A DNA stretch of 64,000 nt from Sistotremastrum niveocremeum HHB9708. Taxonomy: Eukaryota > Basidiomycota > Agaricomycetes > Sistotremastrales > Sistotremastraceae. The notes under the pieces were generated by a model. The model worked only from the letters and a program-made list of their open reading frames with translations. It was not told the origin of the DNA and did not search any database. Location of the stretch: the NCBI GenBank assembly GCA_001630475.1, contig KV419403.1:193156-257155 (forward strand), in the 5' to 3' direction. How positions within the stretch are numbered: position 1 is the stretch's first letter; the number at the start of each line of letters is the position of its first letter. Positions 9,936-22,354 of the stretch are shown here, piece by piece. A program made the translations under genes and the position numbers.

Positions 9936-12900
9936 TTAGATTCTAGTGTCAGCTTTTTCCTCATCCTCAGAAGACTGAGAATCCAGCGTATCGGCTTTCC
10001 TGTCCGCATCTTCCACTTCGTACTTCGGGGGCACGATAGGACTCGAAGTACCCTTCCCGATGATGACCTTGAAGAGCCGGAAGATCGTATGCCGACCTTC
10101 CACAATAGGGAAGACAGACACAGCAATTATGGCGAAGAACTAAGAAGGATCGGTCAGGACGATCATCTTCGTAGCTCGCTGTCAATCACTTACCGCCCAC
10201 AACACCGATACAATGACCCAACCACGGAAGAACTAAAATGAATCAAATGAGTTCACAGCTCTAAACATCGGCAATATGCCTCTGGTGTGAGAGATCAACA
10301 TACTGATTTGCTACTGTGAACGTTCGCAAGAATCAGTATCGGCTGGCTGGAAGAGAAAGAGTAGACATACAAGATATACCCATCACCGTACAAAGTCAAC
10401 GGCCAGATGATGAACAAAGCCAGCTTCGAACACGGATAAATTTATAAGTCCATACTTCAAGTACGCTGACTTACGAAGAGAACGAGAGTCACACCACGCG
10501 CCAGCCAAGCAGCTCTTCTGAGGCGTTCGGGATCGTAGCTTGGATCATGATATGTGACATCAAATTTTTCACCACTATCAGTGACGATTCGTACGGCAGC
10601 CAAACTCTCCCATTGACTAAAGTTCAAACTCAACAAATTTGATCGTCATGTTGAGATGCGCACTTACTAGTTCGTTGGTTTGATGAGCGAGATAACGATA
10701 GTCACCAAGGTGGAAGATCCAATACCAGCAACACAGCCGTATAGACAAGGATCGAGCTCCCCAACTGTTGCAACAGTGACGGCGCCGTAGAAGCGGTGAG
10801 CCAACGTGAGCCAAACGATAACGGAGGTTGCAAAACCCGCCCATAAAGAGGAAAACACCGCAACTGATCCTTGACGAGAAGAGTAGAACGTCCCAACCAA
10901 GCCAGCGAGAGCAGGACCAGTGAAAATGCCTGTCATATCTGCAGAGAAATAACGCAATTGTCAGCGCGGTCGAATCGCCGACAACTTGAAACACGGACTG
11001 TAGATGAACCCGAGATCGATGCCAGCACCATGAAGCATAGAGGCGAACCCAGCCATGAAGAGAGCAATTCCAATGACGGCATAATGAGAGGCTTTGAGAA
11101 GCGAAGCATCCCGTGCAGCGGGCCGGCTGTGGACAAAGAGTTGAGATGAATCCAGGTTTGACAAGTGAGATACTTACAAGTACGTCCGATATATATCATA
11201 CGAGATGACAGTTGAAGCACCGATTAATTGGGCAGAGATGGCGCTTGTACACGACTACGCCAGAGCAAATTCATAAAGATGGCTAAGAAAGACTATGCTC
11301 GAAATCGTACCATGAACATCTAGAGGTTATTTGAGTAAACCATTCCGAATATCCAAATACACTGACATACCAGTACAAGAACTGCACCTGCGCCCCCCTT
11401 ACCCATAATAGTCTGGGCGGCGTAGGGAAGAACGAGTCCTGCTCCGACTTCTGCCGAGGTCATGCGCCGGTTTTGAGCGAATGTCGGGAAAGCGGGCGTA
11501 TTTTCGAGTGCAACTGCGACGAGACCCATAGTTGTCGCCAGAGTGAATGGCATCGCATACCATGACAGGCCCCCGAGAATGCTGAGCACACTCAGAATTT
11601 GCAATAGTGAGCCAATACTTTGGCACAGTGGACTCACTAGCCAGGCACTGCTGACGCAGGATCGGCAGCTATTCCCTAACGATCGAGCTCAGCGATGTAG
11701 TAGGTAGCATCAAACATATCTCCAAACCTTTTGATGATAACTGTTGTCCAGGAAGACAACTCCGGTGTATTCCAAGATGCTCAGGATGGCGAACTTCAAA
11801 GCGCCGCTGAAGTTTCACATCAGCACTCGACATACGAGAAGAGGTACAGCAACAAACAGGCTACGGATGGTCACATAGCTGTGGTCCAGAGTAGGAGCAT
11901 CGTCATTACGAACTTGGGCGGCAACGAGTAAATCGAACATCTGGAAATCACAGAACGGTTGGATTACGTAAGCAAATCCTGTTTTAGGATTTTTGACTTT
12001 CCTTTCCTGGCGATCCTATGAGGTCACTGGTCGTGTATACCAGGAACCAAAACATGAGGATGACTATGAGAACTAGGAAAGAGTTAGTCGGTGCTATCAG
12101 TCTAATAATCCGTACTTACTGATGGCAGTATGGATGTAATCGGTCAGGATGGTGGCTCGAAGGCCACCGCGAAGGGTGTATGCGGCGACCGAGGCGGGTA
12201 GCAGCCATCTGACGATCAGGGTGAGTATGCCGTCTACTTTGTAGAATGTCCCTCACAGAGCCGCATAGACTGGAGCATATCCTTACTAAGCAGTTAGAGA
12301 ATACGATGATTTACTACGTACCACTCATTCCGGTTAACGAATTAATGGCTGCGGCACCGCCCAGGAGGATGGATGACACAACCAGCTACATCCAAGATTA
12401 GAATATGAGGGCAAAAGGTTTCGAAGAGCTCACGGTATTAGCAGCCAATGAGAAGAACTAGAATGTGTGAGCACCCTGGAAGCTTGAAAGCCGATTAAGG
12501 AGCTTCGTACCATGAAGGAGATGTGCACAACAGTCCCATATCGTATCCTCATGATCTCTAAGAAGGCTGCGAGGACGATGTCACTCCAAGCTAGGCAAGG
12601 GCATAGGGTAGGAAGCGTACTATGTGCGTTCGGAGCCTTTCTCTTAGTTTGTATGGCGAGGTTCGAGAATATCTATAGGGTGTTTTAGAATCGGGAGTTT
12701 GAATCGTATCCACGACATACCATGATCTGGGTGGAATTGCAAGCAGCGTAGAAGAAAGCTCCTGCGACGCCGTAGGTGTATGCCACAGTGCAAGATGATA
12801 GCAACGTTGTCGACCAAGTCCACGAAGATATAACCGCAGCCGCCGTCAGACCAGTGCCTATTGAGCGTTTGGCGACTGTAAATTCCTCGTTGTCATCTTT

Positions 12901-13076
12901 GGTGCCACGGCGATAAAGGACTTGTGTCGTGAAAATCATCCCCAGAGCGAAAAGCGCGCCTAGGCCGATGACAACACCGTATCCGGCTACGAGTTGATGA
13001 GAAGCCTGCTATGCTGCGAGGAGAAAATACACTGACCGCCTTGGCTCAATGGTGGGCTCAGTTCCGTTGTAGACAT
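9936..13076 (-). CDS. DUR3: Urea active transporter, SSS family (DUR3-like)
   Basis: A many-exon gene for a sodium:solute-symporter-fold urea permease of the plasma membrane. Exon 1 (13037-13076) encodes MSTTELSPPLSQG. Exon 2 (12721-12986) encodes the first membrane helices and the conserved FTVAKRSIGTGLTAAAVISS, SSWTWSTTLLSS and GAFFYAACNSTQI. Later exons give KRKAPNAH, FLEIMRIRYGT, VVSSILLGGAAAINSLTGM, GLSWYAMPFTLATTMGLVAV and TSAEVGAGLVLPYAAQTIMG. The C-terminus is IVEGRHTIFRLFK followed by an acidic cytosolic tail. At least a dozen short introns are present; only the first joins were fixed. DUR3 imports urea and sometimes polyamines. No regulatory site was resolved. Confidence 0.9.
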
Positions 13077-14393
13077 CTCAGACGATACGCGCGCTCGACA
13101 GACTGGGATGAGGGAAGTCGAAAATTTTCTTGCACTGTCGGCTCATTATCAGGGAGATCGAAGCAAGGCACGGGCCCTTGGTTAGAAGACGTGCGCCCGC
13201 ACATCTTGAAAGTTAACTGGCTTGCAATCTAGATCACCGCGTAGAACACGCTATGCAAAGGAAAACTGACGCCATATAAAAGAATTGTTTGGCCTTCCAG
13301 TGCACTCGATGATCGAGCCAGGGTGGTTAAATGAGCTTTGACGCCATCCTGATCGGCCGGTTCAATAGTCCATAGGAACAAGGAATAACCGAGTGAACCT
13401 TCTTCAGGAACTTACGGGGACCCTTTTTGCTGCACGGGTCCAGAGAAATGCTGCCAAGAATTCAAAGCAGCGCAACTGTCATCAGAGCAAGACGCAAGAC
13501 GCAAGACGCGTTGAACGTGACGCGACCACGGGAACGGACTTCTCGTCCCTTAGCTCCGCAAGCGAAGGTGTTCAATCTCCGACGTATACCCTCCCGCATT
13601 TAGCACTGGCCATCACAGAAGCGGGCGGCATTATAGCTGTCTAACTATCAAGGTAAAATGCGCACTAAAATTGTCTCTCTGCGGAATCCTCATTAGCTTT
13701 GGATAACTTGCACCGAGAGCCGACCTGCGGGGTCATGGCTGGTCACCATCAACTGCGCTATCATCCAGTCTATTCAGTCCTTTTTTGGGAACTAAGCACG
13801 ACTTCGGAGCTGTTTTATTGCTCATTTTTTCGATATGGAGAGCTATGTACTCATACCGATCATGCCAGGCTCCGAGACCTGTCGATCGAGTCGATCTTCT
13901 CTCAAGAAAGACAAGTTGATTTTGATCTCTCCTTATTTTTCGGCCAAATAGGTCGTTGGCTCCGGGTGCAAAGCAGTAGGCCGAGTTATGGGACCGATCC
14001 CGGACTCGAACGATCCAGCCCGCGGATTTTAAATCACGGATAAACTGCCGATCGACCAGGCTCTATACCCGGCAAGCCGCCACTCGTCTTGTGTCGTGTT
14101 TGTTCCAGCGCTGCACCTGTCAAAGCTGTTGAGCTCGGATGACACGTTTGAATATCCGCCTCTCTCGCAACGCTCCGTTACGACAGAGGTTAATTACATG
14201 GCGTCAGATGGCTTGGAATTCGAGCGAAATGATTGGTCGATCAAATGATAGACGTCGGTGATTTATTTGACGTTCTGTTTCCGTGAATGCCTCTTGAAGG
14301 GATTATAAATGGTGAAGATCTTCATGGCTCAGTTCAAAGATTCGAGTACCTCGAGTCTTGTGTTACTTTACTCCTCACCACCTCTACTCCGAA
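13077..14393. other. Intergenic; divergent promoter region
   Basis: About 1.3 kb between the DUR3 start (minus) and the peroxidase-like gene start (plus). A short GACGCAA tandem run lies near 13491-13509. No gene was recognised; it probably carries both promoters. Confidence 0.5.
14304..14310 (+). promoter_or_regulatory. TATA box of the heme-thiolate peroxidase gene
   Basis: TATAAAT 84 bp upstream of the ATG at 14394. Confidence 0.55.
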
Positions 14394-15884
14394 ATGCGTC
14401 TCATTGGCACTTTCTGCGCTCTCGCCATTTTGGTCCAGAGTGTAGTGGCGTTCCCATCCTTCCTCCACAACCGTGACATCGACCTGTCTCATTTGAGCAG
14501 GGAGATTGACTCTGTACTTGCTCGAGTGCCTGCGGAGCACTTGGCCAAGCTTCGACGTGATGCCTCGCTCCAGAAAAGGTCCACTTTTTCGGAGAGTCAG
14601 CTCATCGATGTAAGCGGAGTACACGCTTATGCTCCCCGTAAGTTTTTGCTTGATCCCGATGACAGCACGGAGACCTCATTTCAACTTAGCTACTGCCGGT
14701 CAAACGCGAGGTCCTTGCCCGGGTCTCAACGTTCTCGCAAATCATGGATATTTCGACCGTTCTGGAGTGGTAAGTTATTTAAACGCGCGGAACATCTCAT
14801 AACTAAAACCGAATCAGGTGACATTCACCCAATCTGTCAGTGCTTTGACTTCCGTGCTCAACCTAGGCATTGACACCGCTATCGCTCTGGTGACCTATTC
14901 GTGCGTCTCTTTCTTTCGTATTTGTTGACGAACTAAAATTCCTTCCAGTATCGCTATCATTGGCGATCCAATCGCTCTGACCTGGTCCATCGGCGGATCG
15001 TACCCCTCCAGCATCCCGCTCATTCTTCCTCGCCCCGGAGGAATCGATGCTTCCCACAACAACTACGAGTCGGACGCTTCCGTCACTCGCGGCGACTCAT
15101 ATCTTCACAACGGAGACGTCTGGAGCGTCCAGCTCGCCACCTTCAAGAAACTCTACGCCCTCCAAGACGGACCCGACGCCGACTATACCAAGGACGTACT
15201 CATCCAGCACCGCAAGAATACATTCGACTACTCCGTCCAAAATAACCCTCACTTCTTCTTCGCTCCTTTCTCCGGATTAGTCGTCGCCACCGCCGCCCAC
15301 AACTTCGTCGCCTATTTCTTCGCAAATCATTCTGCCGAGAAACCCGAAGGATACCTCGACCAGAAGAATCTCAAGTCCTTCTTCGGCATTACCGGCGATA
15401 CCATCGATACCCTCGTCTACAACTATGGCACCGAGCGCATCCCCGATAACTGGTACAAGGCTCCGAATCCCTACAGCCTCGTTGACGTCGTCACCGAAAT
15501 CCTCGAGTCCATTCAGGCCAACCCCGAGGTCGGCGCTATCGGAGGCAACACCGGCACGGTGAACTCGTTCGTCGGCGTCAACCTGGGAGACCTCACCGGC
15601 GGGGTCATCAACTCGCAGAACCTCCTTCAAGGGAACAATATTTTCTGCTTTGCGTGGGCAGCAGCTCGCGCTGGTCTTCCCACTGCTTTGAGCGGAGTTA
15701 CCTCTCTGCTCGGCAACGTTCTTAACTTGCTGGACACCAAGCTTGCGCCTTACGTACGTCTCAATTTTCTACTATCATTGCATTAGCTGACTTAAGTATT
15801 CAGCTTCCCGCCCTTGCTTGTCCTGCTATTGACGAGTTCAACTTGAGCTTGTTTAATCAGTTCCCGGGTTATACTCAGCATTAG
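14394..15884 (+). CDS. Secreted heme-thiolate peroxidase family protein (chloroperoxidase/peroxygenase-like)
   Basis: The product is 430 aa from five exons: 14394-14637, 14690-14769, 14818-14900, 14949-15753 and 15804-15884, with all phases agreeing. A signal peptide (MRLIGTFCALAILVQSVVA) precedes a propeptide-like stretch. RGPCPGLNVLANHGY carries the proximal Cys that ligates heme in this family, and NNYESDASVTRGD corresponds to the E-x-D segment. Length puts it with the long fungal peroxygenase-type proteins. In the distal region (FFFAPFSGLVVATAAHN) I cannot find the Arg...Glu acid-base pair of true peroxygenases, so peroxygenase activity is doubtful. It probably acts extracellularly on organic substrates with H2O2, if active. 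Confidence 0.88.
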
Positions 15885-16421
15885 AATGACGAGGTTGAAC
15901 CAGTAATAGCTTATTGCCTTGTAACGTGACTGTCATAAAATATGTGTTCTATCTGTTGCTTTAAATTCAACTTGCGTTGAGTTCGACCTCGAAAACCTGA
16001 TTCATATACTGATGCCGTCAACAAACTTTCCCATTTATTGAACTCCGTCCCTGAGAGGTTTTCGGCCGGCATCGCCGGACAAAGGGCAAAATCAGAAATC
16101 TATTTAACTTTCATGCCTACCACCTAGCTACCTCATCGTGTAGTTGATGCTGATATACCCCAACGTTGTAGCATTGTAGATGACTCCCATATCGTTCGTC
16201 AGGAAGACTTATAGAAATATAAGCACATATTCATGCGTTCTGACTTTTAACATGTCTGGAATAAGCAGTTTCGTGACCGAGGACGCCACAACACCGACGG
16301 CAAGGGGACAGTTAGGTCGTTGATCGAGACAATCATGGCCCAAGTTGAAACGGATGATACGCTTTCAATTCAAACCCGGCTTAAATTACACAAAGGAAAA
16401 TAATGGTACACGACCGTTTAC
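15885..16421. other. Convergent 3' intergenic region
   Basis: It lies between the stop codons of the peroxidase-like gene and the SfnB-like gene. No coding or structural feature was seen. Confidence 0.5.
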
Positions 16422-18100
16422 TCAAGTGTACCACGTCGGCTAAGACGATTTGAGGAAATGAGCTTTTGGACAATGTCAGAAGGATAGAAAACTTACGGAA
16501 GGAAGCTCCCCCTTCAGCACATAGCGCCCTACTTCGGCTTTTTTATGCGCAACAGGGTCGTGGAGAGAATGAGTCCGAATGTTTCGCCAGAAATGATCAA
16601 AGCCGGCTTTAAGAGAGATAGAGCGAGCTCCCATGACTTCGTAAATCCTATAGAGCGATTAGCAAGTGACGGGACTGTGAGAGTAATACATACTTCGATG
16701 TGACTTCGAGTCCGATCTCGATGGCTTGAACTTTCGCTGCTGCCACACGTACAGCCGTCTGTCCTCTTTCTTCAGCAGTCAAACTCTCTCTATTCTCTCT
16801 GTGGATGAGGTTTCTGATCGAGACCCCAGCAGCGTCCACTTGTGCCTCCAATCCCCATACTTTCGCTTGGAGAGAACCATAGATATCTTGGACATAAAAT
16901 TCTCCTACACCCTTAGCTTTCACATCGCCAGCGAATGGCCATGGACGGGTGTTGGCAACAGTGTAACGTGAAGCCTTAGCTAATGCACCTTGCGCGATGC
17001 CGAGATAGAAATTCGTGAAGACGAGTTGGATAGTGGGAAGGAGAATGGTGTTGTAAGCCCCTAGCGGCCGGAATTGTTTGTCGACGAATCCAAGGGCCGA
17101 TGACCAAGGGACACGGACGTTGGTGATAGTAATGGATCCTGAGGATAATTGAGACTAGGTAATATGATTTATAGATGCATACGTACCGCTCTGAGTGCCT
17201 CTCATCCCGAGAACATTATTCCAATCATCGCCGTACTTTATTCCCTCTTGATGCGACTCAGTGATAGCGAAAATGTGAGCGCCCTGGAAGATGTCAAGCG
17301 CCTAAATATAGAATATTCTTAGGGGACTTACATTCAAGACACCCTCGAGGACAGTCAAGTCGGAGATTTTCGATCCGGTAGAGAACGCTTTCCGGCCATT
17401 ATAAATGAGGTATTTGCCGTCCTCACTCTCGGTGATCTGGAGGTCTTCGTCTCGTGGATTGACCGCCGCGCCGTAGAAATAGTCGTTCTCGGTATATCGC
17501 TTTGCTTCGAAGTCTGCTTGCTCGGGAGTGCCGACGACTTGCGCAGTGTAACTGTTTATGGTCTCAGCAGGATTCAGAGAAGAAAATTGGCTCGCCAAAC
17601 CTCCAAAGATAGTGATATCCAAGAAGTTGCCCTATGGAACCGTCACCTGCGGCCACTTCTCGTTCGATCTAATTGCTTGTAAGCAGCAGAACTTGAGGAT
17701 TCAGGACTCTTGGCGAACCTTGTAGCCAATATCAATCTCCAGACCGCCACCTCCATATTTGACAGGTCCTAATGCTCTAACAAGCCCGGCATCCTTGAGC
17801 AGTTGGATTTGCTTGTACGGAATTTCGTTGTTGAGGTCGCGCTAAAAGAGAGCATTAGAATTTAGAACTGCTAACGTAAGCAAGCACTGCAACACGAACT
17901 TGAGCCACATCCAGTGCAAGCAATTCAGCCACCTCCTTCGCTCGCTCAATGAACTCATCTGCCGTTTTCGGACGAGGCTTGCTTTTGAAATCTGGATAGT
18001 CGACCGTGGATTTGTTGATGACTTTCACTGCGTCCAGAGCTGACGGCGCGCCATTCGTGCCAGGGTTGGGCTCGGAATGCGATACGTTTGTTGATGACAT
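16422..18100 (-). CDS. Acyl-CoA-dehydrogenase-fold flavin monooxygenase, SfnB/DszC-like
   Basis: The N-terminus MSSTNVSHSEPNPGTNG is followed by an acyl-CoA dehydrogenase N-terminal helical domain (TADEFIERAKEVAELLALD). The middle domain includes YGAAVNPRDEDLQIT, YLIYNGRKAFSTGSKISD and DWNNVLGMRGTQSG-like coding near 17200. The C-terminal helices read GVSIRNLIHRENRESLTAEE and YEVMGARSISLKAGFDHFWR. The end SPTWYT matches the PTWYS-type tail of SfnB and dibenzothiophene monooxygenase relatives. At least six introns are present. These enzymes use reduced flavin and oxygen on organosulfur compounds rather than acyl-CoA. It is divergent from the MDR gene and about 2.7 kb from SfnG, which supports a sulfur-acquisition role. 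The substrate is not known. Confidence 0.85.
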
Positions 18101-18705
18101 GGTCGGTTTGTCGTTGAGCAGGATGCAAGATGTCTAAAGGCTTCCAGTCTTCTCTACTATTAGGAGATATCAACGCCAACTCTATGGTACCTTTGGCTTC
18201 CGCCATCTCGGCGCAATTGCCGACTTCAATCACGTCTTCTAGCCTCAGTCTTTGCTCAACGATCACCGTCCCGAATTTTCCATTGGACATTTCCACATGA
18301 CCTTACGAGAACAAGCTTGCCTTGTTTGTTTCTCGATCCCCCTCTCGACTTTGCGCATCGTTCAAATCTTGGAGCTGTCCATCGAATTTCTTGAAGTACG
18401 CCATCTGTCATTGAAATCACTCCATTGGGCCATGACTTCGTTGAGATCCCCTCGGCTTCAAACGAGCATTCATCGATCATTATTTCCGCCGATTTTACCT
18501 TGATTATCACGCCTTTTCCTGCAGCAATGGCGTCCCACAACAAACATCCGGAAAGCTCGTCACTGACTCGTCTTCTCGGTCCTCCATTTCCCTGCCAAGC
18601 GAAATCTATAGCACCACGTCTCCTTAGAGTTAGAGTGCCTTTCGAACGTTGTTTATTTTTCTGTCTCTCCAAGCCGTCTCGACAAGTCTTCGTCTGTACT
18701 CACCC
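18101..18705. other. Shared divergent promoter region
   Basis: 605 bp between the starts of the SfnB-like (minus) and MDR (plus) genes. Open frames on both strands here are unsupported. It is a candidate bidirectional promoter. Confidence 0.5.
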
Positions 18706-20307
18706 ATGTTGACTACCACTATCCAATCCGATACAATCACTTCACACATACCTACCGAGACTCAAGACGTCCTGCTCCTGAGAGCGCCGAGACAGCCCTA
18801 CGAATTCGTCGAGAATTGGCCCCGACCTCAAATAGAATCCGAGAACGAAGTTCTCATACGTATCAAGGCTATTGGTTTGAACCCCGTGTGCGTCTCTTCT
18901 AAACCTGGTGTCTGATTAGCCGTTTATCTGATCTTTGATTTCATGTAGCGACTGGAAGAGTGCAGATTATAACTTTGCCTTGCCCACGCTCCCAGCTATC
19001 AATGGTCGCGACTTAGCAGGCACTATTGTCCGAACCGGGTCAGCAGTGTCGAAATTCAAGATTGGAGATCAAGTATTTGCTCCTTCAACTCAGTATCGGG
19101 ACTATCGAACATCTGCTTTTCAACAATATGCTGTACTTCCTGAGCATTGCGTCGCTAAAGTTCCATCAAGCACGAAGTTGCACAATGCAGCGGCCATTGG
19201 TAAGCGTTTACTTTCGCTGAGTCTAGTCGTGGCTCAATCGCGAAGGCATGTAGGTGTTGGCGCTGTGACGGCCGCCCTAGCCATTGGATCCGCACTTGGC
19301 ATTGAATTCGAAGGCTTTTCGCCCAGAAAATACGCTATCGGTGCGGATGGCGAGGAACTCGCATGGAGCTCGAGTGTTTTATCGGAGGATATAGGCAAGT
19401 ATATGCGCCTTTGTTCATCTTACATCTCCTAACGAAGTCTTGAAGGTCTTTTGACGGACAAGCTTCAGCATAGTGCCATCGCGTCGACGGATGCTAAATT
19501 ACACGACGAAAATGACTTCGAGCCTATAAATTCATCCCCGAAGGAACCATGGTTGCTCATCTGGGGTGGCACGTGAAATATTTCGATGTCTATCCGCATC
19601 TTCCTGACTCGCTACGTGCAGGAGGTACAGTTTCAGGCCACTTTGCTGCTCAATTCGCGCGATTAGCAGGCCTGAAAGTAATTGCAGTGGCTAATGCTAC
19701 AAAGCATTCGTCACGTCTGAAAGCAGTCGGTGTCGGTGAGTTGAGGTCTTATAACGGTTTGTCAGTTGATAACGTTCTGCCTCGTTTCAGACCATGTCAT
19801 TGATCGCTTAAATCCTGAAGAAGCCGTCGTAGAGATTCGTCGGCTGACTGATGGAAACTTGTGCTACGCTGTGGACTGCGTTGGCTCCAAGACAGCTGCA
19901 TTTGCCATACAGTGCTTAGACGCCATCTCAAGCTCTCAAATCGTCGGACTATCTGGTTTACCTAAAACTGTGCCGCCGAATGTGAAGCAGTCAACTGTGG
20001 TGCGTTGACTATTTTTTCACGCGACGTTTCAATACTGACGAGTCCAACAGCCTATCAAGACTTTCCACACGAATCCGCGCGTAGGTTCGGAGCTTACGAG
20101 TCTCTTGACTAGATTGCTCGAGGAAGGCAAATTGCAAGCCCCATGTGTTGAAGTCATCGAAGGAGGCTTGCAAGCAGTCAACGTGGGTCTCCAAATCTCG
20201 TCGGCGTGGATAACATGGGCTGAATGATTCTCTTTCAGAGCGGTCTTGACAGATTACGGCGAAACGGACTAGATTTTGGCAGGCTTGTGGTGAAAATGCA
20301 GGAGTGA
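18706..20307 (+). CDS. MDR-superfamily oxidoreductase (quinone/enoyl reductase, ToxD-like)
   Basis: The product is 406 aa from eight exons: 18706-18887, 18949-19199, 19254-19394, 19446-19568, 19622-19735, 19791-19999, 20051-20182 and 20239-20307. Two introns, 19395-19445 and 19569-19621, start with GC (gcaagt, gcacgt) instead of GT; only these joins keep the frame open to the end. The GroES-like N-domain reads LRAPRQPYEF, VLIRIKAIGLNPVDWKSAD, GRDLAGTIVRTGS and FKIGDQVFA. The Rossmann NADPH site WLLIWGGGTVSGHFAAQFAR follows. Catalytic zinc ligands are absent, as in quinone/enoyl reductases. It is divergent from the SfnB-like gene. Confidence 0.88.
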
Positions 20308-20795
20308 CGCTCGGCTTTATTTCCCCTGACTCATTTCTGTCAAATGAGTCATTTTACTTCAAAGTTATATGTACAGATTAGTATCTATAGACGTGTCGTA
20401 CGCGAAAAAAATAGTGAATTGTAAGAATCCAGATCGCCTTCTGATTTCTGGACAAAGAACGTACGGGACAAAGTCGTCCGAAAAATCCGATCCTTGCTTT
20501 GACCGTTCCGCGCACCCAAAGCAGCACCCAAAGCTTGTTAGCGATTCAATTCGTGAACCTCATCAATCTCGATTCCGGATCTCGAATACCGATCGAATCC
20601 CTTGATGTCGAACATGAATGTCGTGCAAGCTGATCGTCGATCGACACGACCGGGCACGCAATCTTTGTCCTGGTCGCGCAAGCAGGGACACAGATGAGGA
20701 ACGATGATACTATGACCACAACAGCAAACGAGAATGATGATTGCCAGAAATCATACCCCTCCCTTTACATCTCCTAGCCCAAGTATCAATCCCGC
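20308..20795. other. Intergenic; probable SfnG promoter
   Basis: 488 bp between the MDR stop and the SfnG start, on the same strand. Nothing recognisable beyond short GATCG-rich motifs near 20580-20650. Confidence 0.4.
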
Positions 20796-22354
20796 ATGTC
20801 GACTGAAACGGCTGCCAGTGGCTCAGCCAGCTCTGAACGAGCCCCCCTGCAATTCGGATACTGGGTAACTTTGTCTCGCGTTAGCCCTGGGACGATTTAA
20901 CATGGTTCTTCGTAGGTGCCCAACGTCAGCGGTGGACTAATCGCGAGTAAAATCCCCCAAAGGACCGACTGGTCGCCAGAGTACAACGCAAAGCTTGCGC
21001 AAATCGCTGAAGGCAACGGTTTCTCGCATGCCCTGACTCAGATCCGATTCATGGCTGGTTATGGCGCCGAATATCAGCATGAGAGCGTATCTTTCTCACA
21101 ACATTTGCTGGCGAATACGAAGAAATTGAAAGTCATCGCTGCTATCCTCCCGGGACCCTGGTGCGTTCGCCCCCCATATTTATGTATGCGCAGTATCTCA
21201 TACCCTTGATATGTGTTAGGAATCCTACATTGGCTGCTAAGCAGCTTGCGTCTATCGACCATTACAGCAAAGGCCGAATCGCTATCAATGTTGTGAGCGG
21301 ATGGTTCAAGAGCGAGTTTGTAGCCATCAATCAGCCGTGGCTGGAACACGCAGAGAGATATCGTCGTTCCGAAGGTACGTTATTTGTTGTAACTCATCCC
21401 CGATCATTTCTTAAATCGTGTCCGTCAGAATTCATCAAGGTGTTGAAGGGCATTTGGGATCAAGACTCGGAGTCATTCACGTTCCACGGAAACTTCTATC
21501 AGTACAACGCATACCCTCTCCGACCGAAGCCACTCCAGAAACCCCATCCCGAAATCTTTCAAGGAGGGAATAGTGTCGATGCTCGTAGCATGGCTGCTCG
21601 AGTTTCCGATCTTCTATTACTGAATGGGCAGAAAACTATCGCCGTACGTAGATTTTCACACTTCCTGACGAAGCTTGTCCTAAGCATCGAGCGAGTAGGA
21701 CTTCAGAGAGCTGATAGACGACACGAAAAGACGTGCTGTAGAAGAGGGTCGTGCTGGCAAAGTTCGATTTGGCGTCAACGCTTTCGTTATCGGTGAGTCC
21801 AATATATTCTGTGATCTAGTCCGCTCGCTAATGGTAGCTCAGTCCGTGATACTGAAGAGGAGGCTTTGCAAGTTTGGAGAGAGATTGTCGGGAAAGCTGA
21901 TAAAGACGCCGTTGAGGGATTTAGGAAAGAAGTCCAACAAGCAGGACAGTCGTCGAAGGAAGGCAAGGGAATGTGGGCAGATTCTTCCGTCGAAGGTACC
22001 AATCAATCTTATGCCTCGCGAAGCATCTACCAAAAACTCATCGCGCTCTATCTCAGACCTCGTGCAATATAACGATGGATTCAAATCAAAATTGATAGGA
22101 ACGGCACAGCAAGTCGCAGACCGAATTCTTCTGTTCAAATCGCTCGGAATAGATTTCGTCCTGACGGCATTCCTGCACTTCCAAGAAGGTAGCTACCGAT
22201 TATCATGGATCCTTGATCTCGTCTCACATGTTTGTCATTAGAGGTCGAGCAGTTCGGTAAACAAGTGTTACCGCTCGTAAGAGAAGGGGAGGCTCAAGGA
22301 AGAGGTGTAAATGCTGAGAAAGAAATTGCCATCTCTGGACATATCTATAGCTGA
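20796..22354 (+). CDS. sfnG: FMNH2-dependent dimethyl-sulfone monooxygenase (SfnG-like)
   Basis: A luciferase-like (bacterial TIM-barrel fold) monooxygenase. The first four exons are 20796-20864, 20916-21160, 21220-21374 and 21429-21643. Later ones encode DFRELIDDTKRRAVEEGR, VRDTEEEALQVWREIVG and a C-terminus ending ISGHIYS. Family-defining blocks are YWVPNVSGGLIASKIPQRTD, LTQIRFMAGYGAEYQHESVS, VIAAILPGPW, INVVSGWFKSEF, WLEHAERYRRSEEFIK and PEIFQGGNSVDARSMAARVS. These agree closely with what I know of bacterial SfnG, which oxidises dimethyl sulfone to methanesulfinate using FMNH2. The introns show it is a fungal nuclear gene. Together with the SfnB-like neighbour it suggests use of methylated sulfur compounds. 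Confidence 0.92.

Noticed and set aside
16422-18100. Calling the gene a beta-oxidation acyl-CoA dehydrogenase
   Set aside because: The PTWYT end and the neighbouring SfnG gene point to the SfnB/DszC monooxygenase branch.
18256-18672. Open frames on both strands in the SfnB-like/MDR spacer
   Set aside because: They overlap each other and show no family features; the region is better read as a divergent promoter.
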